14,708 nt of DNA, taken from assembly GCA_900557165.1 (NCBI GenBank), contig USRS01000065.1:1-14708 (forward strand), given 5' to 3'. The notes under the pieces were generated by a model that was not told the origin of the DNA, searched no databases, and worked only from the letters and a program-made list of their open reading frames with translations. The DNA comes from an uncultured Clostridium sp. Its GTDB lineage: Bacteria > Bacillota > Clostridia > Peptostreptococcales > Peptostreptococcaceae. Both the position numbers and the translations under genes were made by a program. Positions 6,784-14,256 of the stretch are shown one piece after another (position 1 is the stretch's first letter; every line of letters begins with the position of its first letter).

Positions 6784-6792
6784 AATTAAACT

Positions 6793-6830
6793 AAAACAGT
6801 AGATATACTTCAAGCATATCTACTGTTTTT
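6793..6830 (+). terminator. Terminator of the regulator gene
   Basis: Inverted repeat AAAACAGTAGATAT...ATATCTACTGTTTT with a small loop, ending in TTTTT, ten bases after the regulator stop. Confidence 0.9.
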
Positions 6831-6931
6831 ATTTATGAAAGTTACTCTACATAAAAATTATTGTCATGGGACATATTAAATAAGAAATTATAATTTGATT
6901 AAAATACCCTTTTGAATTGGAGGTTTATATA

Positions 6932-7609
6932 ATGAAGGAAATGCCAACAGCCATCGAAGGAACTCTTAGAAAATCTTTTCTTCGTGTTCCTGAGGTTATT
7001 AGGCAGTGTAGTGGAATTAATGTTTTTGGAAAAAGGATAAAATCCCTTGTATATACAACTGATTTAGCAATAATAAGAAATGTTAATGCAGATGCGATTT
7101 GGGCTGTTTATCCTTTTACTCCACAACCCATAATAACTCAAGCATTGCTTTTAGCTTCCGATATTCCTGTTTTTACTGGTGTTGGTGGTGGACTTACAAG
7201 CGGTCTTCGTTCCGTTATGCTTGGTACAAATGCTGAAATTCAAGGTGCCATGGGAGTTGTTTTAAATGCCCCAACTTCCAATGAAACATTAAAAACCTTA
7301 TCTTCTGCTTTAGATATACCTGTAATTGTTAGTGTTATAAGTGAAGATACAGATTTTGAAGGAAGAATAAAGGCAGGTGCTAGTATATTAAATGTATCAG
7401 CTTCAACTGATACTCCAAAAATTGTGGCTAAAATAAGAAAAGAATATCCAAAACTTCCCATAATCGCCACAGGTGGTCCCTCTGATGAAACCATATTAGA
7501 AACTATAAAAGCTGGTGCCAATGCCATAACTTGGTCACCACCTACTGTTCCAACACTATTTAAAAAAGTTATGAATTCTTATAGAAATAATATGGAATAT
7601 TTTCATTAA
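6932..7609 (+). CDS. TIM-barrel protein of unknown activity, often labelled hydrolase
   Basis: A 225-residue protein with alternating strand/helix pattern of a beta/alpha barrel. It opens MPTAIEGTLRKSFLRVPEVIRQCSGINVFGKRIKSL, a beginning I recognise from a clostridial family often named simply hydrolase. Later segments are PFTPQPIITQALLLASDIPVFTGVGGGLT (61-89), the repeat-like GAMGVVLNAPTSNET (105-119), AGASILNVS (148-156), and IIATGGPSDETI (177-188), which resembles the phosphate-binding loop of ThiE/KDPG-aldolase-type barrels. No substrate can be assigned, and the label hydrolase has no support I can see. The ATG at 6932 follows TTGGAGG with good spacing; an upstream in-frame TTG at 6917 overlaps that site. 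It is a single-gene unit. Confidence 0.82.
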   Translation: MKEMPTAIEGTLRKSFLRVPEVIRQCSGINVFGKRIKSLVYTTDLAIIRNVNADAIWAVYPFTPQPIITQALLLASDIPVFTGVGGGLTSGLRSVMLGTNAEIQGAMGVVLNAPTSNETLKTLSSALDIPVIVSVISEDTDFEGRIKAGASILNVSASTDTPKIVAKIRKEYPKLPIIATGGPSDETILETIKAGANAITWSPPTVPTLFKKVMNSYRNNMEYFH

Positions 7610-7640
7610 AAAATAAGAGATGATATCATCTCTTATTTTT
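7609..7640. terminator. Bidirectional terminator, perfect 32-bp palindrome
   Basis: The 32 bases from 7609 to 7640 are a perfect palindrome (centre GAT|ATC), A-rich on the left and T-rich on the right. It overlaps the last base of the barrel gene stop and the stop codon of the convergent amidohydrolase gene, so one hairpin ends both transcripts. Confidence 0.9.
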
Positions 7641-9324
7641 GTTTTATATCATATACTAATTTTCCATTGAAGAAAGTTTGTAAAACTTTTGTATTTTCAA
7701 TATCTATGGGATTAATATTAAAAATATCTCTATCTATTATTATAAAATCTGCATATTTTCCAACTTCAATACTACCAATTTCCTTTTCTCTAAAAATTTG
7801 ATAAGCTCCATTTATGGTAAAACTTCTAACTAAGTCTTTTACAGTTGCTCTTTCAGCTTTGTTTAGTAAATATCTTTCATCATCCATATCTTTTATATCT
7901 TCTACACAAAAGTAGTTGTGATTATATAAATTTCTAGTTACGCCAGCTTCTATGGCATAAAAAGGATTTGGAACAGGTGTTACTGAATGGTCTGATGAAG
8001 ATGTTATAATTACATTTTCTTTAATAAAAGAGTTTAAAGGATATTCTTCTCTTGCTCTTTCTCCCAATAATTTATAATCAACTTCTTCCCACCACTTAGG
8101 ACCTTTTAAATGCCAATAGGGCTGCACAGCTGCTATAATATTTAAATTTTTAAATCTTTTTATATCATCTTTATCAACTAATTGTAAGTGAGTTATGGTG
8201 TTTCTAAAATTTTTATTATTTAATTTATAAGTTTTTTCAATTGCATCTAAAACCTTTTTAGTTGAACCATCTCCCACAGAGTGTACATGTATAGAAAAAT
8301 CATTATCATTGGCATATTTAATAGAATTTGTTAAATCTTCCTCATTCCATAAGAAGTCACCATAATAATTTTCTCCCATTTTAGCGCCTATTTCATAAGG
8401 TTTTAATAAATAAGCTGTACAACCTTCAACAACGCCATCTCCTAAAAATTTTACAGTAGTTGTCTTAAAGTTTTCACAATCGTAATTTTCTCTAACTTTT
8501 ATAATTTCATCTATTTGGCTTTTCCAATCTTCATCAGCAAATATTATTATACTATTTGATATTCTCATATTTAATTTATTTTTCTTAAATAAATTGTCAT
8601 ATACTTTTGCTCTTATTCCCCAATCTAATCCTGACATGGCAAGTATACTTGTTATTCCATATTTATGCATTTGTTTTTGAAAAACTTCAAAAGCCTTCTC
8701 ATATTCTTCATCGCTATAATCCCTATCTGATATAAGGTCCATAGCTGATTCCTTCAATGTTCCCCAAAGTTCTTTTTTTTCATAATTTATTTCTATTTTT
8801 CCACCAGCTGGACAAGGTGTATTTAAATCTATATTAAAAACTTCCATAGCTTTAGAATTTAGCCAGATAGTATGTCCATCATAAGCTCTTAAAATTATAG
8901 GAATTTCTTTACTTACTTCATCTAAGTGCTCTTTTTTAGGTCCCTTTGCCAACTCTTCTCCTTGAAAAGCTCCCAGTGACCATCCTCTTCCATAAATAAT
9001 TTTTGATTGTGGGTTATTTTTTATAAATTTTATTATAGTATCTTTGTATTCTTCTATACTATTAAGTCCATACAAAGATACTTCATATAAATCTGTCAAT
9101 GCTGTTCCTGGTGGATGAATATGACTATCTACAAATCCTGGTAGTATTACTTTTTTACCCACATCTATTACTTTGCTGTCTTCAGTAATAAAGTGCTCTA
9201 CTTCTTCATTGCTTCCCAAATATATTATTTTATTATCATCTATAACCATTGCTTCTTTTATGGAATTTTTATTATCTATTGTATATATTTTTGCATTTTT
9301 TATTATGATGGTTGCTTTTTTCAA
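7633..9324 (-). CDS. YtcJ-type metal-dependent amidohydrolase
   Basis: A 563-residue protein of the amidohydrolase superfamily (Amidohydro_3, YtcJ-like). Metal-site motifs are in place: DSHIHP, with His68 and His70; KFLGDG, with Lys292 as the likely carboxylated bridging lysine; IHVHSVGDG, with His346 and His348; THLQ, with His379; and SSSDH, with Asp445. The small beta-domain is built from the N-terminus and the C-terminal GSIEVGKYADFIIID. Members hydrolyse amide, formamide or related C-N bonds of varied small molecules; the substrate is not predictable. The start is the TTG at 9324, after AGAGGTG. Upstream lies a guanidine-I-type riboswitch, which suggests a link to guanidine or a guanidino compound; a possible internal promoter at 9368-9397 weakens that link. 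No signal peptide, so cytoplasmic. Confidence 0.9.
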   Translation of the reverse strand: MKKATIIIKNAKIYTIDNKNSIKEAMVIDDNKIIYLGSNEEVEHFITEDSKVIDVGKKVILPGFVDSHIHPPGTALTDLYEVSLYGLNSIEEYKDTIIKFIKNNPQSKIIYGRGWSLGAFQGEELAKGPKKEHLDEVSKEIPIILRAYDGHTIWLNSKAMEVFNIDLNTPCPAGGKIEINYEKKELWGTLKESAMDLISDRDYSDEEYEKAFEVFQKQMHKYGITSILAMSGLDWGIRAKVYDNLFKKNKLNMRISNSIIIFADEDWKSQIDEIIKVRENYDCENFKTTTVKFLGDGVVEGCTAYLLKPYEIGAKMGENYYGDFLWNEEDLTNSIKYANDNDFSIHVHSVGDGSTKKVLDAIEKTYKLNNKNFRNTITHLQLVDKDDIKRFKNLNIIAAVQPYWHLKGPKWWEEVDYKLLGERAREEYPLNSFIKENVIITSSSDHSVTPVPNPFYAIEAGVTRNLYNHNYFCVEDIKDMDDERYLLNKAERATVKDLVRSFTINGAYQIFREKEIGSIEVGKYADFIIIDRDIFNINPIDIENTKVLQTFFNGKLVYDIKQK

Positions 9325-9367
9325 CTTATTTCACCTCTTTCAATACTACCTTTATATTATCTTATTA

Positions 9368-9397
9368 TTTATAATTTAAACAAATTAGTTTTAACAA
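9368..9397 (-). promoter_or_regulatory. Possible internal promoter of the amidohydrolase gene
   Basis: TTGTTA (9392-9397) and TATAAA (9368-9373), 18 bases apart on the minus strand, could drive the amidohydrolase gene from downstream of the riboswitch. Just upstream is an all-A+T inverted repeat, AAAAATAGA/TCTATTTTT (9396-9404 and 9417-9425), which could act as a weak terminator. Both are weak in DNA this A+T-rich. Confidence 0.35.
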
Positions 9398-9505
9398 AAA
9401 TAGACATATATATTTATCTATTTTTATTAATATATGATTATTTTGTTTATTTTTCTATTGTTTTGCTCATCATTCTTTGACTTTTATATATTTTAAATTA
9501 TACAT

Positions 9506-9547
9506 AAAAAAGCCTGTGGAGATATTACTTCATATCTCCCAGGCTTT
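9506..9547 (-). terminator. Expression-platform terminator of the ykkC riboswitch
   Basis: On the minus strand AAAGCCTG-GGAGATAT pairs with ATATCTCC-a-CAGGCTTT and runs into TTTTTT. The 5' arm includes the conserved 3' segment of the aptamer (AAAAGCCTGGGAGAT), so aptamer folding and terminator formation exclude each other: ligand binding should permit read-through. Confidence 0.88.
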
Positions 9548-9625
9548 TACCCTTCCGTGTCTATAGATAAACTATGTGTTTTCTCTTGTACCAGTCCATT
9601 ATAAAATGCGGAACCCTAGAAAACT
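9506..9625 (-). promoter_or_regulatory. ykkC-family riboswitch, guanidine-I type
   Basis: Read on the minus strand, the region shows in order the hallmark ykkC segments: CTAGGGTTCCG (from 9619), the short hairpin CATT-TTAT-AATG, GGACTGGTACAAGAG, ACAC, a second hairpin ATAG-TTTAT-CTAT, ACACGG, then AAGGGTAAAAGCCTGGGAGA. The AAAAGCC-GGGAGA ending fits the guanidine-binding subtype 1; the ppGpp and PRPP subtypes usually have AGAAGCCCAGGC there. One departure is TACAAG where TCCGAG is common. The terminator at 9506-9547 shares the 3' part of the aptamer, giving an ON switch. It lies in the leader of the amidohydrolase gene, about 180 bases before its start. Family membership is secure; the exact ligand rests on motif memory and is less so. 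Confidence 0.88.
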
Positions 9626-9652
9626 AAATTCTATATTTAAAATCATAAATAA

Positions 9653-9681
9653 ATACTAACATAGAATTTTACTTAAATCAA
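9653..9681 (-). promoter_or_regulatory. Promoter of the riboswitch transcript
   Basis: On the minus strand TTGATT (9676-9681) and TAGTAT (9653-9658) are exactly 17 bases apart, placing the start near 9646, about 20 bases before the aptamer. The rest of 9682-9829 is A+T-rich leader/promoter DNA for the divergent esterase gene, in which I see no further gene or structured element. Confidence 0.6.
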
Positions 9682-9829
9682 CAAAATTCTTATTTGGCCT
9701 ATAAATTATATAATAAAAAATTCTTTTTTATTTTCTTTTACAAATTAAATTTTTAAGATTTTATGATAAAACTACCTTATTGTGATACTATTTATATTAA
9801 TTGTCTTACAAAATAAGGGAGTGATATTT

Positions 9830-10585
9830 GTGAATATAAAATATTATAAGGAATATAGCCATCATTTAAATAGAGATATGGAATTTAAAGTTTATGGCCA
9901 CAGTGGTCAACCCATATTAATTTTTCCTTGCCAAGATGGTAGATTTTATGATTTTGAAAATTTTAAAATGGTTGATACTGTAAGTGATTTAATTGAAGAT
10001 GGAGTAATTCAATTATTTTGCTGCGATAGTATGGATGAAGAAAGTTGGTCTGCATTTGATAAAAATCCTAGACAAAGAATTCTTTCTCATGAAAGATGGT
10101 ATCATTATATTGTAGATGAGCTTGTTCCAAGAATTCTACAAATCAATTATGAAATAGATAAAAATCATTATATTAACGGTATATTTACAGCAGGATGTTC
10201 CATGGGAGCTGCTCATGCTGCTAATTTCTTATTTAGAAATCCAGATACTTTTAAAGCTACTATTGCTTTAAGCGGATATTACGATTCAAATTTATTCTTT
10301 GGTGATTATTGTGATGATTTAGTTTATAACAATGCACCTGTAAAATATATAAATGGTATGAGTTATGACCATCCTTATGTAGAAAAATATCGTAAATGTA
10401 AAATAATTCTTTGTTGTGGTCAAGGAGCTTGGGAAGAACCAGCCATAGAAACTACTACACGAATGGGAGAATTACTATATCATAAAGATATTCCTGCTTT
10501 AGTTGATTTATGGGGATATGATGTAAATCACGATTGGAATTGGTGGAAAATTCAATTTAGATATTTTTTAGAAAAATTACTTTAA
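9830..10585 (+). CDS. Alpha/beta-hydrolase-fold esterase family protein
   Basis: A 251-residue protein of the putative esterase (esterase D/antigen 85-like) type. It begins MNIKYYKEYSHHLNRDMEFKVYGHSGQPILIFPCQDGRFYDFEN, has the nucleophile elbow GCSMGAAHA with Ser124, and WGYDVNHDWNWW with His234 as the likely catalytic histidine; the acid residue is not certain. No signal peptide. The start is the GTG at 9830, eight bases after AAGGGAG (9815-9821); a GTG at 9782 would put that site inside the coding region. It is 37 bases upstream of an ATP-grasp ligase gene, and from memory this pair recurs in clostridia, so the two probably act on one metabolite. The ester or amide substrate is unknown. Confidence 0.87.
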   Translation: MNIKYYKEYSHHLNRDMEFKVYGHSGQPILIFPCQDGRFYDFENFKMVDTVSDLIEDGVIQLFCCDSMDEESWSAFDKNPRQRILSHERWYHYIVDELVPRILQINYEIDKNHYINGIFTAGCSMGAAHAANFLFRNPDTFKATIALSGYYDSNLFFGDYCDDLVYNNAPVKYINGMSYDHPYVEKYRKCKIILCCGQGAWEEPAIETTTRMGELLYHKDIPALVDLWGYDVNHDWNWWKIQFRYFLEKLL

Positions 10586-10622
10586 TATTTACAAAACTTA
10601 CTTTACAAGGGGGATTATGCTT

Positions 10623-11849
10623 ATGAATGTTGTTTTTATTTCACCAAACTTTCCACTAGATTTTTTTAATTTTTGCAGTAGACTAAAAGATAGAGGTGTA
10701 AACGTACTTGGAATAGGTGATGCACCTTATGATACTTTGCCTGAACATACTAAAAATTCAGTTACTGAATACTATAAAGTTAATACACTAGAAAATTATA
10801 ATGAAGTTTGTTCTGCTTGTAGATTTTTCAGTGAAAAATACGGTAAAATCGATTGGATAGAATCAGAAAATGAATATTGGCTAGAAACTGAAGCAAAACT
10901 TAGAAGTGAATTTGATGTTAATAGTGGAACTAAATATGAAAATTTGTATACTATGAAATATAAATCTCAAATGAAAAATATTTATAAATCTTGTAATATA
11001 CCTGTTGCTAGGTATATACTTATCCATGATTATGAAGAAACTGTCAATTTTGCCAATCTTATAGGTTATCCTGTCATAGTAAAACCTGATAATGGTGTTG
11101 GTGCATGTGATACTTATAAATTAAACAATTTAGACGAATTAAATTACTTCTTTTCTACAAAAGATCCTAATGTAGAATATATTATGGAAGAATTTATTTG
11201 TGGTCATGTAGAAACCTTTGATGGTATAACAGATGCCAATAAAAATATTTTAATCTCTTCTAGTCATGTTTATCTAAATTCTATCATGAATACAGTAAAT
11301 GACCATGAAGATATGGCTTTTTACTTCCAAGATTTCGAAGGAAAAGATATAGAAATAATAGGTAAAAAGGCTGTTCAAGCTTTCGATACTAGAAGTAGGT
11401 TTTTCCATTTTGAATTTTTTAGATTAGACGAAGATAAAGAAGGTCTTGGTAAAAAAGGTGATTTAGTAGGACTTGAAGTTAATATGAGAGCACCTGGTGG
11501 ATGTATAATCGATATGATTAATTATGCTTATGATATAGATGTTTTTACAATTTGGGCTGATATGTTAATATACAATAAATGCTTCTATGATGTAAATAGA
11601 AAATATTTAGTTGGATATGTTAGCAGAAGAAATAATACTGACTATCTTCACTCTATGAAAGAAGTTTATGAAAAATACGGTGATAAAATAATGGCAAACA
11701 TGAATATTCCACCAATATTTTCTGATGCCATGGGGGACAATGTACTGCTTTTTAGAACAAAATCTAAAAATGAAATTTTTGAAATAATAAGTTTCATATT
11801 AAAACATAGAAGTGAAAGCAATTGGTTTGATAAGTATACAAATTTATAA
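10623..11849 (+). CDS. ATP-grasp family carboxylate-amine ligase
   Basis: A 408-residue ligase. Residues 1-105 form a Rossmann-like preATP-grasp domain (MNVVFISPNFPLDFFNFCSRLKDRGVNVLGIG). The ATP-grasp fold follows: YPVIVKPDNGVGA (149-161), with Lys154 contacting ATP; YIMEEFICGHVETFDG (186-201); and LVGLEVNMRAPGG (281-293), with Glu285 and Asn287 placed as Mg-ATP ligands. Such enzymes activate a carboxylate as acyl phosphate and join it to an amine. The acceptor and donor are unknown. The start is the ATG at 10623, nine bases after GGGGG; the ATG two codons earlier (10617) is only three bases from that site. It is co-transcribed with the esterase and ends at a strong terminator. Confidence 0.88.
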   Translation: MNVVFISPNFPLDFFNFCSRLKDRGVNVLGIGDAPYDTLPEHTKNSVTEYYKVNTLENYNEVCSACRFFSEKYGKIDWIESENEYWLETEAKLRSEFDVNSGTKYENLYTMKYKSQMKNIYKSCNIPVARYILIHDYEETVNFANLIGYPVIVKPDNGVGACDTYKLNNLDELNYFFSTKDPNVEYIMEEFICGHVETFDGITDANKNILISSSHVYLNSIMNTVNDHEDMAFYFQDFEGKDIEIIGKKAVQAFDTRSRFFHFEFFRLDEDKEGLGKKGDLVGLEVNMRAPGGCIIDMINYAYDIDVFTIWADMLIYNKCFYDVNRKYLVGYVSRRNNTDYLHSMKEVYEKYGDKIMANMNIPPIFSDAMGDNVLLFRTKSKNEIFEIISFILKHRSESNWFDKYTNL

Positions 11850-11897
11850 TAAAAAAAGGAATTTGCAATTTATTTATATGCAAATTCCTTTTTTATT
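11849..11897. terminator. Bidirectional terminator between convergent genes
   Basis: Inverted repeat AAAAAAGGAATTTGCA (ending near 11866) with TGCAAATTCCTTTTTT (11879-11894), loop about 12 bases, flanked by ATT/AAT. It touches both stop codons, of the ATP-grasp gene and of the DUF362 gene. Confidence 0.9.
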
Positions 11898-12759
11898 ATA
11901 GTTTGATTAATTCATATTCTCTACTACCAAATCCTAAATCTGCTGCTGCTTCTACAGTATGAATTCCATTTTTAGATTCCATACGTTCTATTAAATGTGA
12001 TTTACCTTCATCCTCTGATTTATATACTAAATCGACACAAGCTTGATCTAGTGCAATAGGATCAAGAGATGCAAGTATACCTATATCACCTATCTTAGGA
12101 TCTGCTGCTACAGCACAACAGTCACAATCTACTGACATATTGCACATAACATTTATAAATGCCATATTTCCTTTAAAATATTCAACTACTGATTTAGCTG
12201 CATCTGCCATAGCTTCTAAAAATGAATCATGATCAGATGTCCAAAAATCTTCTGGTTTACCTACCCCATGTATGTAAGTTTTTCCATAAGAAGATGCTAT
12301 ACCTATGGAAATATTTTTTAATGCTCCTCCAAATCCACCCATTGGATGCCCCTTAAAATGCGATAACACTAGTATTGAATCATAGTTTTTCAAATGATTT
12401 CCCACATAATTAGTTTTTATACGTTTACCATTTTTTATAGGAACTTCTATTTCTCCTTCTTCATCCATAATATCAACTTTAGCAACATCAGTCCATCCAT
12501 GAAGTTTCATAGTTTCCCAGTGAGCCTCACTAGTATTTCTTTTTCCTTCATAAGCCGTATTACACTCAATGATTGTCCCCTTTACTTTATCAATCATTGG
12601 TTTCCAAAATTGTGGCTTTATAAAATTTTGATTTCCAACTTCACCTGAATGTACTTTTACTCCAACTTTTCCTGGAAGTTCAACTCCAAGTGCTTCATAA
12701 ATTTTTATAACTGATTCTGGAGTTATATTTTTTGTGAAATAAACTTTTGATTTTGACAT
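11896..12759 (-). CDS. DUF362 domain protein
   Basis: A 287-residue protein of the DUF362 family. It has VGVKVHSGEVGNQNFIKPQF (32-51), IIECNTAYEGKRNTSEAHWETMKLHGW (63-89), the family core ILVLSHFKGHPMGGFGGALKNISIG (129-153), a cysteine group C-X5-C-X-C-C (Cys206, 212, 214, 215), and SLDPIALDQACVDLV (231-245). Many relatives are larger and end in a two-[4Fe-4S] ferredoxin domain; this one has only the DUF362 part, with the ferredoxin insertion absent or reduced to the CDCC group. The function is not established; an iron-sulfur or redox role is suggested for the family. The ATG at 12759 follows GGGAGA. It is a single gene between a convergent terminator and the divergent DUF2974 gene. Confidence 0.87.
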   Translation of the reverse strand: MSKSKVYFTKNITPESVIKIYEALGVELPGKVGVKVHSGEVGNQNFIKPQFWKPMIDKVKGTIIECNTAYEGKRNTSEAHWETMKLHGWTDVAKVDIMDEEGEIEVPIKNGKRIKTNYVGNHLKNYDSILVLSHFKGHPMGGFGGALKNISIGIASSYGKTYIHGVGKPEDFWTSDHDSFLEAMADAAKSVVEYFKGNMAFINVMCNMSVDCDCCAVAADPKIGDIGILASLDPIALDQACVDLVYKSEDEGKSHLIERMESKNGIHTVEAAADLGFGSREYELIKL

Positions 12760-12934
12760 AGCTTTCTCCCTTCTGTTACATTAACTGCAACGCCCCAATT
12801 ATTTTAAACTTTTTAGAAAAAATACCATTTTATGAACTTTTATCTAATTTTATCCTCTATTATAGTTATAACACTTAAAGTATACTCCAGCGCAAGGCTT
12901 TTTTAATATTTTATACAATTTATTAATTTTTTAT

Positions 12935-12963
12935 TTGAAAATCATATAATTTATAAATAAAAT
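12935..12963 (+). promoter_or_regulatory. Promoter of the DUF2974-type hydrolase gene
   Basis: TTGAAA (12935-12940) and TAAAAT (12958-12963) are 17 bases apart; the start would be near 12970, giving a short leader with AAAGGAGA before the ATG at 12985. Confidence 0.55.
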
Positions 12964-12984
12964 ACTTTTCAAAAGGAGAATTTT

Positions 12985-14103
12985 ATGAAAAATATAATTG
13001 ATTACGTGGAAAACGAATTTAATAATATGAATGAAAAAAAATTTAATTCAGTAGATTCTCTGATTTTATCTCAAGTTACAAATTATTTATACGATGACTT
13101 AGTAGGCAATATTAATAATATAAAACCTCCTGTATATTTTAAAGATTTATTAAAAGCTGAGTACTTTGATAAAATGTTTCAAAGTTTTATTATTCCTAAA
13201 AAAAATAAACATTTATTATTTGCTTTAGCCGCCAGTCCTAGATTTAGAGATATAAAAATAAACTATCATGTTTCAAAAAGTGATAACAATGAAGAAAAGC
13301 AATTTTCTGCCACAACTTTTATTTTAAATAATGAGTATGCTTATCTTGGTTTTAGAGGAACTGATACTACAGTAATTGGTTGGAAGGAAGATTTCAATAT
13401 GGCATTTGTCTGTCCCATTCCATCTCAAATAGAAGGTGCCTCCTATGTAAATAAAGTTGCCAACTTAATTCCACATAAATTATTTATAGGTGGTCATTCT
13501 AAAGGTGGAAATATTGCTGTATACTCTGCTATGAGTTGTGAAAATAATATAAAACCTAGAATTAAGACAGTGTATAGTCATGATGGTCCTGGTTTTAGAG
13601 AAGAAGTTATTAATAGTAAAGAATTTCAATCTATAAAAAATAAAATAAATAAAACTATACCTTATTCTTCATTGGTTGGGATTTTACTTGAAAATCATGA
13701 ACATTATCATGTTGTCAAAAGTAGCGGTGTAGGAGGTATTATGCAACATGATCCCTTTTGGTGGGAAGTGGAAAAAGATGATTTTATTTACTTAAATGAT
13801 CTATCAGCTAAATCTAAATATGTTAATAAAACACTAAATACTTGGTTAAGTGAAATAAGCGATGATAAAAGAAAACAATTTGTTGATGCTTTATTTTATA
13901 TTTTAAATTCTACAAAATCAGAAACTATTACTGATATTGCTATCAATTGGAAAACAAATCTTCCTATTATACTAGATGCTATAAAACACATGGATCCTAA
14001 AGAAAAAATTCTTATCATGGAGCTTTTTAAACAATTAGCTTCTCTTTCCATAAAAAATATTTCAAAAACTGATAAAAATTATGTGGTTTTACAAAAAAAA
14101 TAG
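12985..14103 (+). CDS. Lipase-like alpha/beta hydrolase, DUF2974 type
   Basis: A 372-residue protein with a lipase-3-like core. It opens with MKNIIDYVENEFNNMNEKKFNSVDSLILSQVTNY, typical of the DUF2974/Mbeg1-like group. It then shows LGFRGTDTTVIGWKEDFNMAF (121-141), the oxyanion-side FRGTD of lipases; the nucleophile elbow GGHSKGGNIAVY (169-180) with Ser172; YSHDGPGF (197-204) with Asp200 as the likely acid; and a histidine-bearing segment, HYHVVKSSGVGGIMQHDPFWW (about 240-260). The last 90 residues are a mainly helical tail. The substrate is unknown. No signal peptide or membrane helix is evident. The start has AAAGGAGA nine bases upstream. It is a single-gene unit. Confidence 0.85.
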   Translation: MKNIIDYVENEFNNMNEKKFNSVDSLILSQVTNYLYDDLVGNINNIKPPVYFKDLLKAEYFDKMFQSFIIPKKNKHLLFALAASPRFRDIKINYHVSKSDNNEEKQFSATTFILNNEYAYLGFRGTDTTVIGWKEDFNMAFVCPIPSQIEGASYVNKVANLIPHKLFIGGHSKGGNIAVYSAMSCENNIKPRIKTVYSHDGPGFREEVINSKEFQSIKNKINKTIPYSSLVGILLENHEHYHVVKSSGVGGIMQHDPFWWEVEKDDFIYLNDLSAKSKYVNKTLNTWLSEISDDKRKQFVDALFYILNSTKSETITDIAINWKTNLPIILDAIKHMDPKEKILIMELFKQLASLSIKNISKTDKNYVVLQKK

Positions 14104-14132
14104 ATATATTTTAATTATTTTTATACTATACA

Positions 14133-14170
14133 ATTCCATGAATAAAATAACATTATTTTATTCATGGAAT
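14133..14170. repeat. 18-bp perfect inverted repeat (hairpin)
   Basis: ATTCCATGAATAAAATAA (14133-14150) pairs perfectly with TTATTTTATTCATGGAAT (14153-14170) around a CA centre. It lies 30 bases after the hydrolase stop and could be its terminator, but no T-run follows on the plus strand. The stem is mostly A-T. A binding site or the end of a small mobile element are alternatives. Confidence 0.8.
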
Positions 14171-14207
14171 ATATTTACAAATGATGTTATTATAAAGGAC
14201 ATATTTT

Positions 14208-14236
14208 TTGTCATATTGTGACATATTTTATATACT
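14208..14236 (+). promoter_or_regulatory. Promoter of the broken M20 peptidase gene, with inverted repeat
   Basis: TTGTCA (14208-14213) and TATACT (14231-14236), 17 bases apart, form a near-consensus promoter that survives although the gene is broken. TGTCA-TATTG-TGACA (14209-14223) is an inverted repeat over the -35 box, and GACATATTTT occurs twice, at 14198 and 14220, which would suit an operator. Confidence 0.55.
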
Positions 14237-14256
14237 TTATAAAAAGGATAGTTAAA

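Noticed and set aside
9173..9480. Plus-strand open frames of 68 and 95 codons at the 5' end of the amidohydrolase gene and in its leader
   Set aside because: They are hydrophobic by virtue of A+T-rich antisense DNA, have no ribosome site, and are fully explained by the amidohydrolase gene and its leader on the other strand.
9506..9625. ppGpp or PRPP (ykkC subtype 2) riboswitch
   Set aside because: The 3' core reads AAAAGCCTGGGAGA, fitting subtype 1, rather than the AGAAGCCCAGGC-type ending remembered for subtype 2. Not fully excluded without a covariance score.
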